Numbered from the stretch's first letter, positions 1 to 13,500 are shown. The stretch is 64,000 bases of DNA from Planococcus citri (GCF_950023065.1 NC_088677.1:70271469-70335468), one strand, 5' to 3'. The notes: a model not told the origin generated them from the sequence alone. A program made the numbers and translations.

Positions 1-2063
1 GTTGGGGTAAAATGGGAATTTTGCGGAAAATAACTAAGTATCAATAAATAGGGTGTTGTTCTCTTATGATTCGATACCGCTGAGCACGAATATGACGTCA
101 GCTTTTTTACTACCCTCATCTAGACCTCTCCAGAGCACTTAGCCCCTTCAAATTTGACTATTGTTAAAAAGCATAAAATAAGTTTGAAACGCCATTTTGA
201 GGGGTAAATATGAGGGGAGGAGGCTGAAAATTTTTGTGGGTGTACCTCCAAAGGATGTGTACAACATAATAAAAAAATTTCAAAATTGGTCCACATGGGG
301 CTGAGAAAAATGGTTTTGAAATTTTAGAAAAGGGGCGTTCCCCAAAAAGGGGAGGGGCAGTGGATCTGAAATTTTCCACGCGGAAGTTTCTCAATGGTAC
401 CCACCTTCCATGATAATATCAATCTAAACGCTCTCGGAGACCATTTCACCCCTCTTAGGCGGCTATTGCCTTTACGCATTTTTCAGAAAACCCCCTTCTT
501 TAAATGGTTGTAGTCCCACCCCCCTTGTACCAACAAGGGAAGTTGATACATCATTAGATCGGAAATTTGACGTAGATTTTTAATCTATCCACACATTTTT
601 CGCTAAAATGCAATGCGGGGGAGAAAATGGCGAAAAACGTGTTTTGGGGGGCTAAAATCCACTGTGGGGGGAACGCACCAGGTGGATCGGGGGCGGCTCC
701 GGATATGTTGTTTAGGACATCATCCTAGACCTTTTAAAGCAAAAAAATCTTTTGTCGCAATTTTGTTTGGGTTTACCTCCAAAAAGTGCTTTATTTACTG
801 GACTAAATAGGTACCTATTACAATTTACGTCAACAAAAAAACTGTCGAACTTCCTGGGAAATTTGACTCAATTTAACGAAAATCACACGAAACGTCAATA
901 AAACCAAAAAACTTGTAAAATTCAGCGAAATTTAGTGAAAATTGCAACAAAAAAAACAACAACAACATCGAACATCATGAAAACATTTTGAAAGTGACTT
1001 AATACTATTTGAAAACCATTTTAAAATATTTCAAAAATACTCTGAAAAAAGTTGACAAAATTCAGTGATAATTGGCATAAATCATCATTGAAAAATACGG
1101 AAAAGTGATGAAGTTAGTTGTTAGATGAAAATTTCAAAAAATATCAAAATCATTCAAAGTCACCAAAAATTGAGGTAATTTCAACCAAATTTTTCAAAAT
1201 TTTACAAAATATGTAAGTATAAAACACTGTGAAAACATGTTAAAAGTGAGAAAATGACGTAAGAACAACTAGAAAAAAAAAAGAAAAAAGAAGAAAAAAT
1301 AAATAAAATAGATCATCAAAAAAACTCTTGTCAAAATTTAGCAAAAACTGCATTACAAAATGGAAGCAATCATGTAGCAGTTATATTAGTTTTTATGCCA
1401 TTTTCACAACATTTTATGCAAAATTTGCTAAATTTTACCAAAATTTTTGCATATTTTTAGTATATGTATTATTAATTGATTTGTACGCTTGTCTAAGGTT
1501 TTTCATTTAATGTTCTCATGTTTTTGTTACTTTTATCAAATTTCATCGAATTTTGTAAGAAATTTCTATTATGATGTTCAAGACGCTTTAATGACATTTA
1601 TGTATCTGCCATTTTCGGTGAATTTTGCCAAATTTTTACAAACTTCATCAGTTTGTGGTAATTTCAACGGTTTTAATATTCTTAGAGGTTTTTATATGTA
1701 CTTTTTATCATGTCTTGACAATGGTGAATGATCTATGCATTTTTTTGAGAATCTTGTCAATTTTTTAAATTAGGTAAATTTCTTTATTTTTTCCTCATAA
1801 TTTTGAATTATTTTAAAGCTGCTTAAAAAGTTTTGGGATGAAATTCCCCATGTTTTTGGTCATTTTGAGAGGCTTTTTAGCATTTTTATGCAATTAAAGT
1901 ATGCCAACTTTTGCCAAATTTTTTCTAAAATTTTATCATTTTTTGAAAATTGGAATAAATTTTTGGAAAATGGAAGATTTTTTCCAAAAACATTTTTTGA
2001 ACTCGGAAAAAAATGAAAAAATAGGGAATTATTTTCTTAAGGATCCAACAACTGCTGAGAGGA
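1..2063. other. 5' flanking AT-rich DNA with degenerate repeats
   Basis: No gene seen. From about 840 to 2000 the sequence is dominated by variants of TTCAGCGAAATTT, GCCAAATTTT and runs of A/T, part of the degenerate satellite-like family also found in the myosin introns. Short ORFs here are low-complexity (Phe/Lys/Asn) and not supported. Confidence 0.4.
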
Positions 2064-2071
2064 CGCAAAAG

Positions 2072-2423
2072 CAGGGATGGAAACCTTGCTGAAAGCTAAA
2101 AGCTGAAAGCTGAGGAAGTTTGGGATTTTTGAAAGCTTAAAGCTCTAGCCAAAAGCTTTATTTATGCAGCTTTCTTTCAGCTTCTTTTAAAAATTCGTTT
2201 GGTTCCGTTTCTGTTTGAGTTCTTTTTTGATTTTCATATTACACTTTTCTCTATAGGTTCAGTTTTCTCGTGTTTTTTTCGTTGTGGTTATGAGTTTCCA
2301 TTTTCCTTTCTATTCACCTCATTAGGTAAAAAAAAATTAAAAAGCTGAAAGCTGAGGAAGTTTGGGATTTTTGAAAGCTTAAAGTTTAATTCAAAAGTTT
2401 CATCTTTCAGCTTTCTATCCCTG
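2072..2423. mobile_element. hAT-type MITE with perfect 8-bp target duplication
   Basis: A 352-bp element begins CAGGGATGGAAA and ends in the matching inverted TTTCTATCCCTG. It is flanked by identical 8-bp repeats CGCAAAAG at 2064-2071 and 2424-2431. An 8-bp duplication with CAGGG-type ends is characteristic of the hAT superfamily. The interior has two direct copies of AGCTGAAAGCTGAGGAAG followed by TTTGGGATTTTTGAAAGC, and no ORF, so it depends on a transposase elsewhere. Confidence 0.85.
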
Positions 2424-2431
2424 CGCAAAAG

Positions 2432-4830
2432 ATCTATTTCACATGAAAGATCTCATGGGATGCTCAAACTCATTCGATCATTTTGAGCTACAACATACGC
2501 AGTATCACATAAAATTTACTCGCTACTTGCTTGGGAAATAAGTATAATGAGCTGACTTAGTACCTACTTATGTACTTCTGATTTCATACGCATACTTAGA
2601 CCTTGTACCCACCGCATACAGAGTACAATCTGGCATCTGCAAACTACATAAATATCAAACGGCTACTTTTACAGGAAACGTATCGCCTTCGGAAAATGAA
2701 TTGGTCTCGGAGAGGTGCTCTAAGCTCTGTACCACCGCGCCGTTGCGTAGGTTATTCTTTATTATAATTTGCTCTTTACTCGCACACGTAGCACAATCAT
2801 AATACGTATCTATTCTATGGACAATGTGTAATGCTATGTGGAGTGGGCCTCTCTGCACATAGGTATACGCTAAAAGTACTCATACTATTCATAACTAGTT
2901 ACGTATGCGTAAAAAATACGACGAAGTACTTACTACTCACTTCTCAGCTATATAGTATACTTACACATGAAGCACTTATTTCAACGTACATGGCATCACT
3001 CACATCATTCGTATTTTCGTGAGAGAAAAAAATTACACGGCTGTGAAATTATTACAGTAATTTGTTCGGTTATTATAACTATGATGAACGCGGATGGTGG
3101 CAACAGAGTCACGGCTGTGGTGGCGTAACTACATTATGGGTAATACGTACAAGTCAAGAACGCGATTCTCTTCCGCAAACAAACCACCCTTTATTTTAGA
3201 TGAATTTCCGGCGGAATTTCGCGAATGTTTTCAATCTTGGTTGAAAGCTAGAAATATTTGTATTTATTGCAATAATACCTTACCTTGAAACGAAAGTGGC
3301 CACTTGAAAAATGAAAAACCAAATTTCTCCTAATCGATCTAGAAAGCTTAAATTTGGTACCTACGTATGGCCCATTTTCGATCCACCGAATCTATTAGAA
3401 GTGATTTCGAACTGTTTTGAGCAGTTCTGAAGCCTTTAGCTGATTGTTTAAAGTCAATTTCAATTCGCTGAGTCGATTGGAGAAGGTTTCAAATGGTTCT
3501 GGAGTCACTATAGCAACATTTAGGAAATTCTAAATTTTCATTGAGTACGATAGAAACTGTTAAAGATTGACTTCAGCAGTCTACTACGTAAAAGATGGAT
3601 CACATCAATTTGATGAGTTCTATGTGTGTTATAAGAATAGTTTTACGAACGTGGGGCGAAGGACATCTCGCTATAAGGTAATTACTTAGGTGGAATTTTG
3701 AAAGTTTTCTAGAATGGAATTCGCACAACGACGCGATTGTTCATGTTGTTCGGCATTCGGCAACGCCTCGTAGTCGTCTCTACGTCTACACTTCAGTTGC
3801 AGCAGATTAGAATATTTGTAATATGGATGCGGGCATATCGCGCATCCCAGCAATACCATACGAAGCTGTCACTCTGACTCTGTAGTAGATACTTTTACTT
3901 TCTACGTAAAAATCTTGACCGGCGTGGCCGGATGCTCGAATAGTGAGGTATTTGAAGTTTGATGACCTAGCGCTCGTACTCGCGAGGAGGCAATTGATCC
4001 GTGATTTATCTAAAATAGGGTACACAATTTATACGTAAACATAACGTCTACGACTCTATACGTACCTACGAGTAGTACATATTCAGCACGTACTCGACGC
4101 GTTCGCCATAAGAACACACCTTTGCACACCTGTACGTGACTGCAATACCGCATTTGCACACAATACCCATACCCAAATAGATTCGAAACTACTGGTACTA
4201 TGTACGAGTACCTAAGTATACCTACGTAGACGTAGAACTCGCGTACTTGCATCGTTCCAGCCTTCCAGGTTCTTTTACATGTGCGAGCTGTGGAGCAATG
4301 CCTGTGGTAAGTTGTTGGCGCTGCTGCGAGGCTCTACACCATGTGCCCGCTTTCTCTGCGTTTACACCAACCACATTAGAGTAGGTATAAACGTGTACTT
4401 TATAGCAAGTTATAGCAACCATCAACCAACAAGTATAGACCATAAGCCATAGATGAAGTAGAGGTAAAGGTACCTAATGCCTCGGCTCTTATTTGCGACA
4501 CTACGCGAGAGAGTGCATTTGTAAAACGTGTTACCACCTCCGTGATAATAATAAATATACTTGACGTCGACATTAACATCGACATCGCATCATTAAATAT
4601 GCCTATTTGAAATGACTTATTCCTCTGGTATCACATCTTCACTAACCATTCCCGTAATCATGTGTTATCCTTGATTAAAAATGCCACGTTCCAGTTCCAG
4701 TGCAACCCACCACCTCTACCTACAGTACATTTCCATTGCACTCACATGCCACGTTACGTCGCACTGTGTCGTTATCACTGATCCTAATTTTCAATCAGCT
4801 CGTAACTCGACAAGTCGACAATTCGTACCT
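2432..4830. other. Single-copy-looking flank, no gene found
   Basis: More even base composition than the neighbouring repeats, with many short palindromes such as TACGTA and GTAGGTAC. ORFs up to 80 codons occur on both strands but show no domain, splice context or codon bias I recognise. Regulatory DNA for the downstream gene is possible but not shown. Confidence 0.35.
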
Positions 4831-4834
4831 GAGT

Positions 4835-5095
4835 CATTCCACGTCAATTCGACCAAGAAGTGGAAGGAAGTGAGTGATTTTTTTGAAATTTTTCCTGTGG
4901 AAGGATCTTCTGAAGGAAAGACCAATGGCGCAAATCGTGGCCCTCTAGCCCATTTTTAAAGGCTGCTAAGGGGTGTCAAAGTTTTCAGTGAATTTAGAAT
5001 ATCATCCATTTCAGCAGTGGATAATTCGATAACCGCGATACCTAAGTACCTAAATGGAACTTTTTCCAATAGTTGATGGTTTTGAAAGGCTTTTC
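4835..5095 (+). repeat. Dispersed repeat, copy 1 (inverted relative to 7699-7965)
   Basis: Contains TCAATTCGACCAAGAA, TTTTGAAATTTTTCCTGTGG, CCCTCTAGCC and ATCATCCATTTCAGCAGTGG. The same words recur in the same order, reverse-complemented, at 7699-7965, at roughly 80% identity by eye. The two copies bracket about 2.6 kb that holds the foldback element and the LINE. Confidence 0.8.
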
Positions 5096-5567
5096 GATGA
5101 TATCATAAAAATCAGTGTTTCCATTTTTTTTCGTACGATAAATTAGCTCAAAAAGTTTCAAAACGTAGTTTTCATATCGTTCTGACTGTCAAAAATTCTA
5201 AAAAAATATATTATAGACAACTCTTCATGCTGTCGTCGTGGTTCCTTGTTCTTTACAGGACATTGAAAATCGCATTTTTGTGGTACCCTAACAGGGTGAG
5301 GCGAATGCCTATTGCCACTGCGATTATTCTAGGGAATCGACGTTGTTTTGAGCTTTCACATAGTAGTTTCCCGTTGCTTTCTACGGTATCTACAAAGATG
5401 CTCATACATCACTAGCCAAGTTTTTACACCCCTGAGTTCCATAATCACTGCTACCTATAGTTGCTCAACCAGTTACAGCTTTTTGATACCGGCAACAGAT
5501 TGCGTGTATTTCTGTTGCCTCTGCTGTTCTAAAGCTCGGAGCTTAATGTGTAATGGATGTTAAATGC

Positions 5568-6453
5568 ACTACCGTAAACTGGAGTAACATTGAAATTGCA
5601 GGGTAACATTGAAGGGTGAGGTTTTCCATCACGTTATGCTCCATGGCGGTGGAACTATGAAGTATGGAGCAATTCTGACACCGGGAATGGATAGAGTACA
5701 CTTTGGCAGTTATTTTTCCTATTTTATCATTTTCAACTAGTGGTTCCAGCATCAGTAAAAAAAAACAAGTGAAAAAAAGTGGTGTTTTAATTAATTTTAA
5801 TTAACGTGAAAAGCTTGGTGTCTGGAATTTTGAATTTTCAAATAATGAGTCGAGTGACATTATAGATGTGTTGGTACACCTCCTGACTATAAATTAGCGC
5901 ATTTGTTCATGAGCCAAAGTTCTTCCCTGAGGAGTAAAAAAATAATATTCAAACTGGGGTAACTTTGAAGGCTATAAAAAAATCATTAAATTTCAGTAAA
6001 ATTAGCCAAAAGTGCATGAAAATGCTTGAAAACTTCTTTAAAATGATGTGAAAACTTGAAAAACAACTCTAAAATCATTGAAAAATCATGAACTTCGGTC
6101 AAATTGGTCAAAATGCATGAAAAACGCCTGAAAACTAGAAAAACTTCAAATTATCATTTTGGATCACTCTTTCATAAATTCAATTGTGAATATGGATCAT
6201 TTTGTGGGTGCTTGACACCACATTTCAAGGGACCTTCAATGTTACCCCAAACACTGGGTAACTTTGAAGGGAACTTCTTTTAGCACTTGCGCTTGACAGG
6301 AAAAAGGTAGGCAACTTCTGTAACTGCCAAAACGTAGTGATGACATGACTTTATCAAAAACACCACACACATTTCCCCTACCTCCACCATTCATACCTCT
6401 AAACATAAAAAATTCTGAAAAATCCTTCAATGTTACCCCAGATTACAGTACAA
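5568..6453. mobile_element. Non-autonomous foldback element with GGGGTAACATTGAA ends
   Basis: Left end TACCGTAAACTGGAGTAAC and right end, inverted, TACTGTAATCTGGGGTAAC form imperfect inverted repeats of about 25 bp. Variants of GGGTAACATTGAAGG recur inside (near 5600, 5954, 6235 inverted, 6257). No clear target duplication or transposase ORF is visible. The superfamily is not identified. Confidence 0.55.
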
Positions 6454-6484
6454 TGTATACATTACACGTTAACGCCTGTGTCTC

Positions 6485-6555
6485 TAGCGGGATTTGAACC
6501 CACGACCTCTTGTTCATAAAACCGTGGCTCAACCCACTATGCCACTGAGCATCCT
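6485..6555 (-). repeat. tRNA-like sequence, probably SINE head or pseudogene
   Basis: On the - strand it has an A-box-like TGCTCAGTGGCATAGTGG and a B-box GTGGGTTCAAATCCCGC with a 5-bp T-stem. The anticodon stem is mismatched and the acceptor strands do not pair, so it is not a functional tRNA. A pol III-derived SINE or decayed tRNA copy fits best. Confidence 0.5.
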
Positions 6556-7012
6556 TCATGCTGAACAACGTATTAAAAAGAGTGAATTGATAAAATAAAC
6601 GAATTTTAATTTTTTTGCTATGAGTGCCATTTTCATCACCTTTTTAATAAAATATGCCAGAGAGAGGTCGAACTAAGACAACTGTATAAATTTAAACTTT
6701 TTTTGATGTTTGGAATTGAAAATTGCATTTTTTTCAAATTTTGATTTTTTTGTGACGACTGACTAGTTCATTTCATCGAGTGAGGGGTTTTTTTCAACTT
6801 TTAACGGATATGTAGAAATAGGGGTCAAATGGGTCAACTTCACCAATCAAAACTTTTTTTCATGTTTTAAATAAAAAAATCATATTTTTTCATCAACTTT
6901 CAATTTTTTTAAATCGACTTTTTTGAAAGAAGTCATCAGAATGATATGAAAACAACTATACTTTTTGAAACTTTTCGTGCTAATTTTTTTGGCAACAGGG
7001 CTCAAACCCCAT

Positions 7013-7698
7013 AAAAGGGAAAAAACAACTTCTCGAGAAAACAACATAAAGAATAAACTGGCCAGAAAATCAGGGAACCCTGTTGGGCAGCAGGCAAAAA
7101 AGCCCACGCTATGGAAGAAACAAAACAGGCTGAAGATCGCCACCTGGAATGTACAAGGAATAAATGGCAAAGAAGAGGAGCTGGAAAATGGAATACATTT
7201 TGATGCAGAGGAACATTGACATAGCAGCCCTCATCACAGAAACCAAGAAAAAAGGCAGTGGCACCGACAAACAAGGAGAATTCACTCGAGTATATACTGG
7301 TGTAGGGATTACGATTTATACATGGAACAGACTCAAAGACAACATCCAGACCCAGATGTATAGAATATGGAGTGAAAGACAAATTGCGATAAATCTGAAA
7401 TTTTGGAACCAAGATATTAGACGCGATAGGAAAAGGACTGAAGACATCCTGAAGGAGCTGGGAGCAGAGGCACAGCCAATCATTTGACAGGTGAAAGATT
7501 ACAGAAAGAAATAGCGAAGACATGTTGACAAAATGCCTGACAAACGGTCCCCTAGAAAAGTCAAAAAATTCACTCCAACTGGCAGGAGGAGCAGAGGAAG
7601 ACCAAAGAAAAAACTTAATGACACATCGGCGAGCAATTCTTCTACAGTTTCCCAGACTGGCTGAAAAGCTCACTGGGAAGTTCAATGATGATGATGAC
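7013..7698 (+). pseudogene. Internally deleted non-LTR retrotransposon (LINE)
   Basis: Translation shows the start of an apurinic-type endonuclease, LKIATWNVQGINGKEEELEN, then, after a frameshift near 7195, IDIAALITETKKKGSG. These are the typical LINE endonuclease blocks. After about 7320 the match switches to unrelated-looking charged sequence (QIAINLKFWNQDIRRDRKR) and then to GRRSRGRPKKKLND, the tail end of a LINE ORF. The copy ends in GATGATGATGACC, a microsatellite-like 3' end common in such elements. Reverse transcriptase is missing, so the copy is dead. Confidence 0.7.
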
Positions 7699-7965
7699 CA
7701 AATAGCCTTTCAAAACCCCTAACTATTTGAAAAAGTTCCATTTTGGTGGGTATTGCGGTTATCGAGTTATCCACTGCTGAAATGGATGATATTCTAAGTT
7801 CACTGAAAACTTTGACACCTCCTAGCAGTCTTTAAAAAACGGCTAGAGGGCTGCGATTTGTGCTATTAGTCATCCCTTCAAAAGGTCTTTCCACAGGAAA
7901 AATTTCAAAAAAATCGCCGACCCCCCCCCCTTACCAGTTCTTGGTCGAATTAACGATTAATGACC
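7699..7965 (-). repeat. Dispersed repeat, copy 2
   Basis: Reverse-complement counterpart of 4835-5095. It begins directly after the LINE 3' tail and includes a C-tract at 7920-7930. Shared words include CACTGCTGAAATGGATGAT and GGCTAGAGGGCTGCGATTTG. Confidence 0.8.
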
Positions 7966-10470
7966 CACCTACAGGGATCATACTCGATATGTTTACCACA
8001 AAAAAAGTCACGTATTTTGATAATCAAAAAGTTCGTAAATGTTTGCGATGTTGGTGAAGTGAAAAGATAAGTTCAGATGGATTGGGTCGAAAAAATGAGT
8101 CAACTTTCCAACTTATGATAACAATCGATGTGCCATTTCGCTTTGAAAGATTTTTTCAACACTGATCATAATTTTTGTGCACCTTCAAAATACTGCTTTC
8201 AAAAAACTCAAGAGTATGAAAATATTTATGGAAAATGTAAATTACTCGACTTTTTTGATACACCACAGATGATAGGACCCTGTGAAATCTTAAGCCAATG
8301 GAAATTTTACCATTTGCTTGCTCTAAAAATTTCCGATTCACCCATAATGATTTTTTTTTCGAGCAAAAATTGCAATTTTCAAGAAATTTCCTTCGCAAAT
8401 TTGATTTATCTAGTATTTCTACTTTTGATTATTATGAAAAAACTCGAGAAAGTAACCAAAAACAAACTAGGTATACATAAAATGTGACAAAATACGAACA
8501 AAAATTGTAATGCAGAAAAAATTGCGGAAAAAATGTTGGCCATTTTTGACTACAAGGTAAACAACTTTAGCAATTTCTGGCACAAAAAACAATTTTTGGC
8601 AAAATAAAGCGAGGCTTGAAAATTTGATACGTTTAGGTCATTTTTAGTAAAAAAGAGAAGCTTTTGGAATAGTTTTTTTTAAAAAAGTAAAATCTTGTCA
8701 ATTTTGCTAAAAAAAAACAAGAATTTCTTTCAAATGAAAAAAATTAGACCATTTTAGCGAAAAGCAACAATTTTTGGGAGTTGTTTGCAAATAAGTCACG
8801 TTTTCTCGTATTTTTTTCGCAAAGGAAGACTTTTTTTGGCATTTCTTATGCAAAAAAAAATTGCCTTACTTGGTAATTTTTGGAAATTTCAGTAAAATGC
8901 GAGATTCTTGATAATTTGTTGGTTGAAAGCAAGAATGGACTAACCATTTTTGTGAAAAGGGGTACTTTTTGACAAAATATTTCTTTTCTTCAACGTGTAT
9001 AAAAAAATTAAATTTTTAAAAGTTTTGATAATTTTTTTTAATGAAGGAATTTTAGTAACTAAAACATAGAAAAAGTTACGAGTTATTTATTCGCGTGAAA
9101 ATTAACCTATAGTACGAGCCCTGCCGATGTGGAACTACGTACTTGTACTTGAAAAAAAATCGTATTTTTTCGTCTAAATTAGTACGGTTCCTATGCGAGA
9201 AAAAAAATTAAATTATAAATTCTTGGTCATTCGGTGAACGAACTGAGAAAAGAAAATACACCAACTACCGAGGCAAAAAACCAGCGGAAACATTTACGAG
9301 ACTACTACGAAGTACGAAGTTCTGAAAAACGCCTGTTTCCGGTTGTTATTTTTCAGGCTTTCCGCGTATGACTCACTTGAAGTCGCGCCATGCCGCAGCG
9401 ATATGGTGATTGTTGAAGGAAAGATGAGCAATTAACGCATTCAACGTAATTCATACTAGGCTACTTTGCTTCGCAATCTTGTGAGTTACTGTACATAGTG
9501 TACGTAATAATTGTGGATGTGGATGCTATTTGATCGTGAAACTTGAATCCAGCAATTTAATGGAAATTCCAATTTCCCAAAGATTGTCTTTAAATCTGTC
9601 GAAATTAATTTTAATAGCACCTATAAAATGGAATGTAATTCGGTCGAATGGGCGATTATACGTGCTAAAGTTAATTTGGACGGTTTCTGTGATTTTTTTT
9701 TTGAAAAAATATATGAAATTTTCGAAATACGTTTAAGGGTTTTGGAACGGCTTGAAACCATCTCCAGTCGACTCAGCATGTTGAAATTGCAGTATGAAGT
9801 AAAATTAAGGTTCCCAATTTCATAGAGTAAAAATTTGTGGAAACTTCAACTTTCAAAAATCTACTTGAGGCAACTTTAAATTTTTGTAAGGTAAATTTCC
9901 TTCTTTGGCTGGAATTTGACGTGTTCTCGAATCATCGGTTGATATAAATTATGGTTTGGTTTCGTGTAGATATCTGTAATGAAATATACCCCGTTATGTA
10001 AAGAACAGTTTACGAACGATCAACATCATTCAAATACGAATATGTGCTTCGATGGTGTTAATTAGTTCATCACTCTGTCTACATAGGACGACGTACATTA
10101 TTATTTACATTATGTTGAATTGTGTGGTAGGAAGGGAAGGGGGGTAAGTAAACTGAAGGTACGGCTATACAGGTATACTTATTTAGAAGAAAGGAATTAT
10201 CGCGATTTATGAATACGACTGGTTATACTTCTCAATTCTCGTTAATTCATTCATATAATGTCCATCGAATACATAAATACGAGTAAGAGTACGTAAGAGA
10301 CTTTGAACGAGATCCCGTTAGAGTCAAATTGAAACCATCGCAAAGTGAAAAAAAAAAATTACTGAAAAACTCCAGTTTTTTTTGACTTTTATGCATTACC
10401 TACTTAAGAAATATGTATGTAATTCCTCTTTTCCACAACTGACACTAAATGCAAATGAATTTTCTTGTTT
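7966..10470. other. Flank upstream of exon 1; satellite-like then unique DNA
   Basis: From 8500 to 9060 the degenerate TTTTGGCAAAA-type repeats appear. From 9100 to 10470 the sequence is less repetitive and could hold the promoter and untranslated first exon of the myosin gene, but no TATA box or initiator can be assigned with confidence. Confidence 0.3.
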
Positions 10471-10473
10471 CAG

Positions 10474-10556
10474 GAATATGAAAACTTGAGCACCTAAATC
10501 GAATACCAATCAACATGGCGAGTTCAGCTGGACTGACTCTTAGCGAATTAGAAAAG
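10474..10556 (+). CDS. Myo15: Myo15 exon 1: end of 5' UTR and first 14 codons
   Basis: A polypyrimidine tract ending TTTCAG at 10473 looks like a 3' splice site, so an untranslated exon probably lies further upstream. The first ATG is at 10515. The frame encodes MASSAGLTLSELEK and ends in phase 0 at the donor AAG|GTAAGG. Its downstream partner, 18.3 kb away, is GGTGAACTG at 28906, which continues as GELIWFDPG. The short leader means this isoform carries almost no extension before the motor. The assignment of this exon to the gene rests on the splice sites and phase rather than on homology. Confidence 0.6.
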
Positions 10557-13500
10557 GTAAGGAGCAAATTCAATTACATTTTATGTATTATACTCGTACG
10601 AGTAGCTCGAAGAGTAATCGTATTCGGCGGCAGCGTATATCTACTTTCAAGGTTATATTGCCTACTCTATTTAACATGTCCTATGTACCATGTCGAGGGA
10701 ACAGTGCGAATTATCGGTCATTGTTATCGACGAATTGCCTTCTCTTCCTTTTCCTTTTGTGCAGAGTAATTAATTTTTTTTAGCAAATATCTAATTAATT
10801 CCCAGAATTGGCTGGTGCTACACGTCAATCGAACTTATTCAGAAGCGAATCGTTACTTGGAAAATATTGATTTCAAAACAAACTTTTGCCAATTTTATAC
10901 GTTTATGCCTTCGTCCACATTTTGCTATCTTTCTATTTCATCAATAATTTTTTACAAACGTAGATGATTTTGACAAATTAGTGTCATTTCGATAACTATG
11001 CAACACAATACATAATATAACGGTAATGTTCGACGGGAAATCACGTGTAGCTTATGTAATTTTAATTTTTTTTACGAAAGAGGAAGACTAGTAGAATGCA
11101 GGAGAGAGGAAATTATGTATAATTATCATGGAACGTGCAATATAGTGTACTAGTGTATCGCGATGAGGACGAGGTCATAGTTTGTGTTGACGTGATGTTG
11201 CGGAGGAGGACGAAGAGAAGGTGGTGCTGGTGATAGTTTTGATTCCTGTAGTCGCTTTGAAATTGTACTTCTGAGCATGTTGGATTTTCTCAGAAAAATT
11301 CCCTATTCTACATAAATCATCAATTTTTCACAATGTTGGTCCTTAAAGCCATCCTCCTCAAGCTGGCAAAAATATAATAAATAAAAATTGATTTTTTCGA
11401 AAATTTCCCTACAGTCAAAACATTTTAAATAAATCCTTTTTTCAAAAAAAAATCCTTCGAATCCGCAAACAATTGTTTCCATTTTATACACGGGCTTCCA
11501 AAGTTGAGAAAACTGAAAAGAACTATCTATGCCTAAATAAAATATAGGTGGCAATTTTTTTAAAATTTCAGCCTCTGTGTCAGAATTTTCTGAGTGTCCT
11601 AACCTCATTTTGAATTGAAATCGACACATTTTTTCCGAATTTATGAAACCAGAATGTAAAAAAAAACGAAAATGTCGAATTTTTTGATGGATCTATTTTT
11701 TCAAGACGACTCAAAGTTCTACTTTTTCATTATATTGGGAGAGAAGGAGAGAGTGGAGGGGGGCTCAAAACGATTAAATAATGTTTTTGATTTTGAATAC
11801 TTAATGCAAATGAGCCAAATAAGTAAACAAGATTATAGAACGTACGTAAAAATTTAAAACCTAATCTTGTCGATGTTTTTTATTTTTTGAAGGGGGGGGG
11901 GGAGGGCTTACATTTCACTTTTTGGGGTGTCTAATAAATTTTCAAAAAGAAAGCATGATATTTTTTCTAGATAAAAATGTTTGACACCCCCCCCCACTCA
12001 TGTAAAAACTGCAATTTTTTGTTTCTTGAATAAATTTCTAAAAACAAAATTATGCTCAGGTTTTCAACAAAATTATAGATATAATTCCCATTTTTTCTTT
12101 TTTGATGGAAAAAATTTCAAATACAAAATAAGGCTAATATGAACTTTTCATAAATCTTCTCGTTTCTATTTAGATCAAAAAAATAATTCAAAAGAAAGAG
12201 CGGGGGTTGAAATTTTCCTAACTTTTTACGCCAGATTTTCCAAATAATTACCCTTGTTCGGTTTAAACAATTTTTTTGAGAGGAATGAGTCGGAAACAAA
12301 AACCACTGAATACAAATACACACATACAAGCAGTGCTTTTTTGTAGGAGGACGGAGGGACCCAATCCCTTCAAAAAAAAGTTCAAAAATATCGAAAAATT
12401 GTCATAAAAACTAAAAAAATAAAATTGTCGCAAATAGCCCCATTTTTCACAAAATTTTGGCTAAAAAAGTCGTAGCAGTCTGCCGCTACGTAAGAGCCAA
12501 ATTTTTGTACCAGAAACTATGAAGGCTTTTCAAATACGGATGGCTGTTTTCTGTTGAAAACATTCAATTAATTAAATGGTGACATGATGAGTTAAGTGAT
12601 TTTAAACATTATGTATTTACAGCTCCGCTGCAATGCTTTCCTCCTGTTTGGGTTTTTCATCACAAGTAAAGTGTTTTTTTTAGCATGCTCGCGGGGAAAA
12701 TTCGTCTCTCCGTGGAAAAAAAATCAGGTTTCTTCCATAGCTTCATTTTTTACAAAAATTTAAGTAGTTAAAAATTCGGCTGAAAATCCAGTTTTTTTAA
12801 TCTGGAAGGAAGTCAAATGGGTTTGAAAGGCTGAAACCTGCGAAAGGCACTTGGGGTACATCCTCCCAATGTACCTACTGTGAAAATTTGGACCCTCTTG
12901 GTCAGTTTGAAGGAGCTACAGGGTGTTCTAAAAGTTGAAAAAAAAACTTGAAAATATCTGAAAAATTCACTTTTCTTATCCTGGAGAGGGGTCAAATAGG
13001 TTTGGAAGGCTGAAACCAACAAAAGGCACTTTTGATACATCCTCCCAATGTACTGTGAAAATTTAGACCCTCTAGGCCAATTTGGGAAGGCTGTAGGCTT
13101 TCCTAAAGATCGAAAAACACGTAAAATAGCCAAAAAATCCACTTTTTTAAACCCTGGAGAGGGGTCAAATAAAGCTTGAAAAATAACCCGTGAGGCACCA
13201 ACGCTTAATTTACGTCAATAATACGTCAATGATGCGTTTGGTTTACCACAATTATACGTCAGCGTATTATCGCCCATCAATTTCGCTTTTGCACGCTGAA
13301 AATATGTGGGTGAATACGTTAGTTGAACGCCCAACTTACGCTGTCGCAAAACAGTGGTTTATAAGCTTAATATTCAAGAGTAAATCTGCAGTAAAAACGA
13401 CAAAAAAACCATTGAAATTTCATAGTAACATCGGCAAAATTTCAATGGTTTTTTTGACGTTTTTACTGCAGATTTACTCTTGAATATTAAGCTTATAAGC

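Noticed and set aside
2655..2858. - strand stretch GGCGCGGTGGTACAGAGC resembling a tRNA A box
   Set aside because: No matching B box at the expected spacing; too weak to call a SINE.
7002..7685. 227-codon - strand ORF
   Set aside because: It is antisense to the LINE, whose + strand carries the recognisable endonuclease words.
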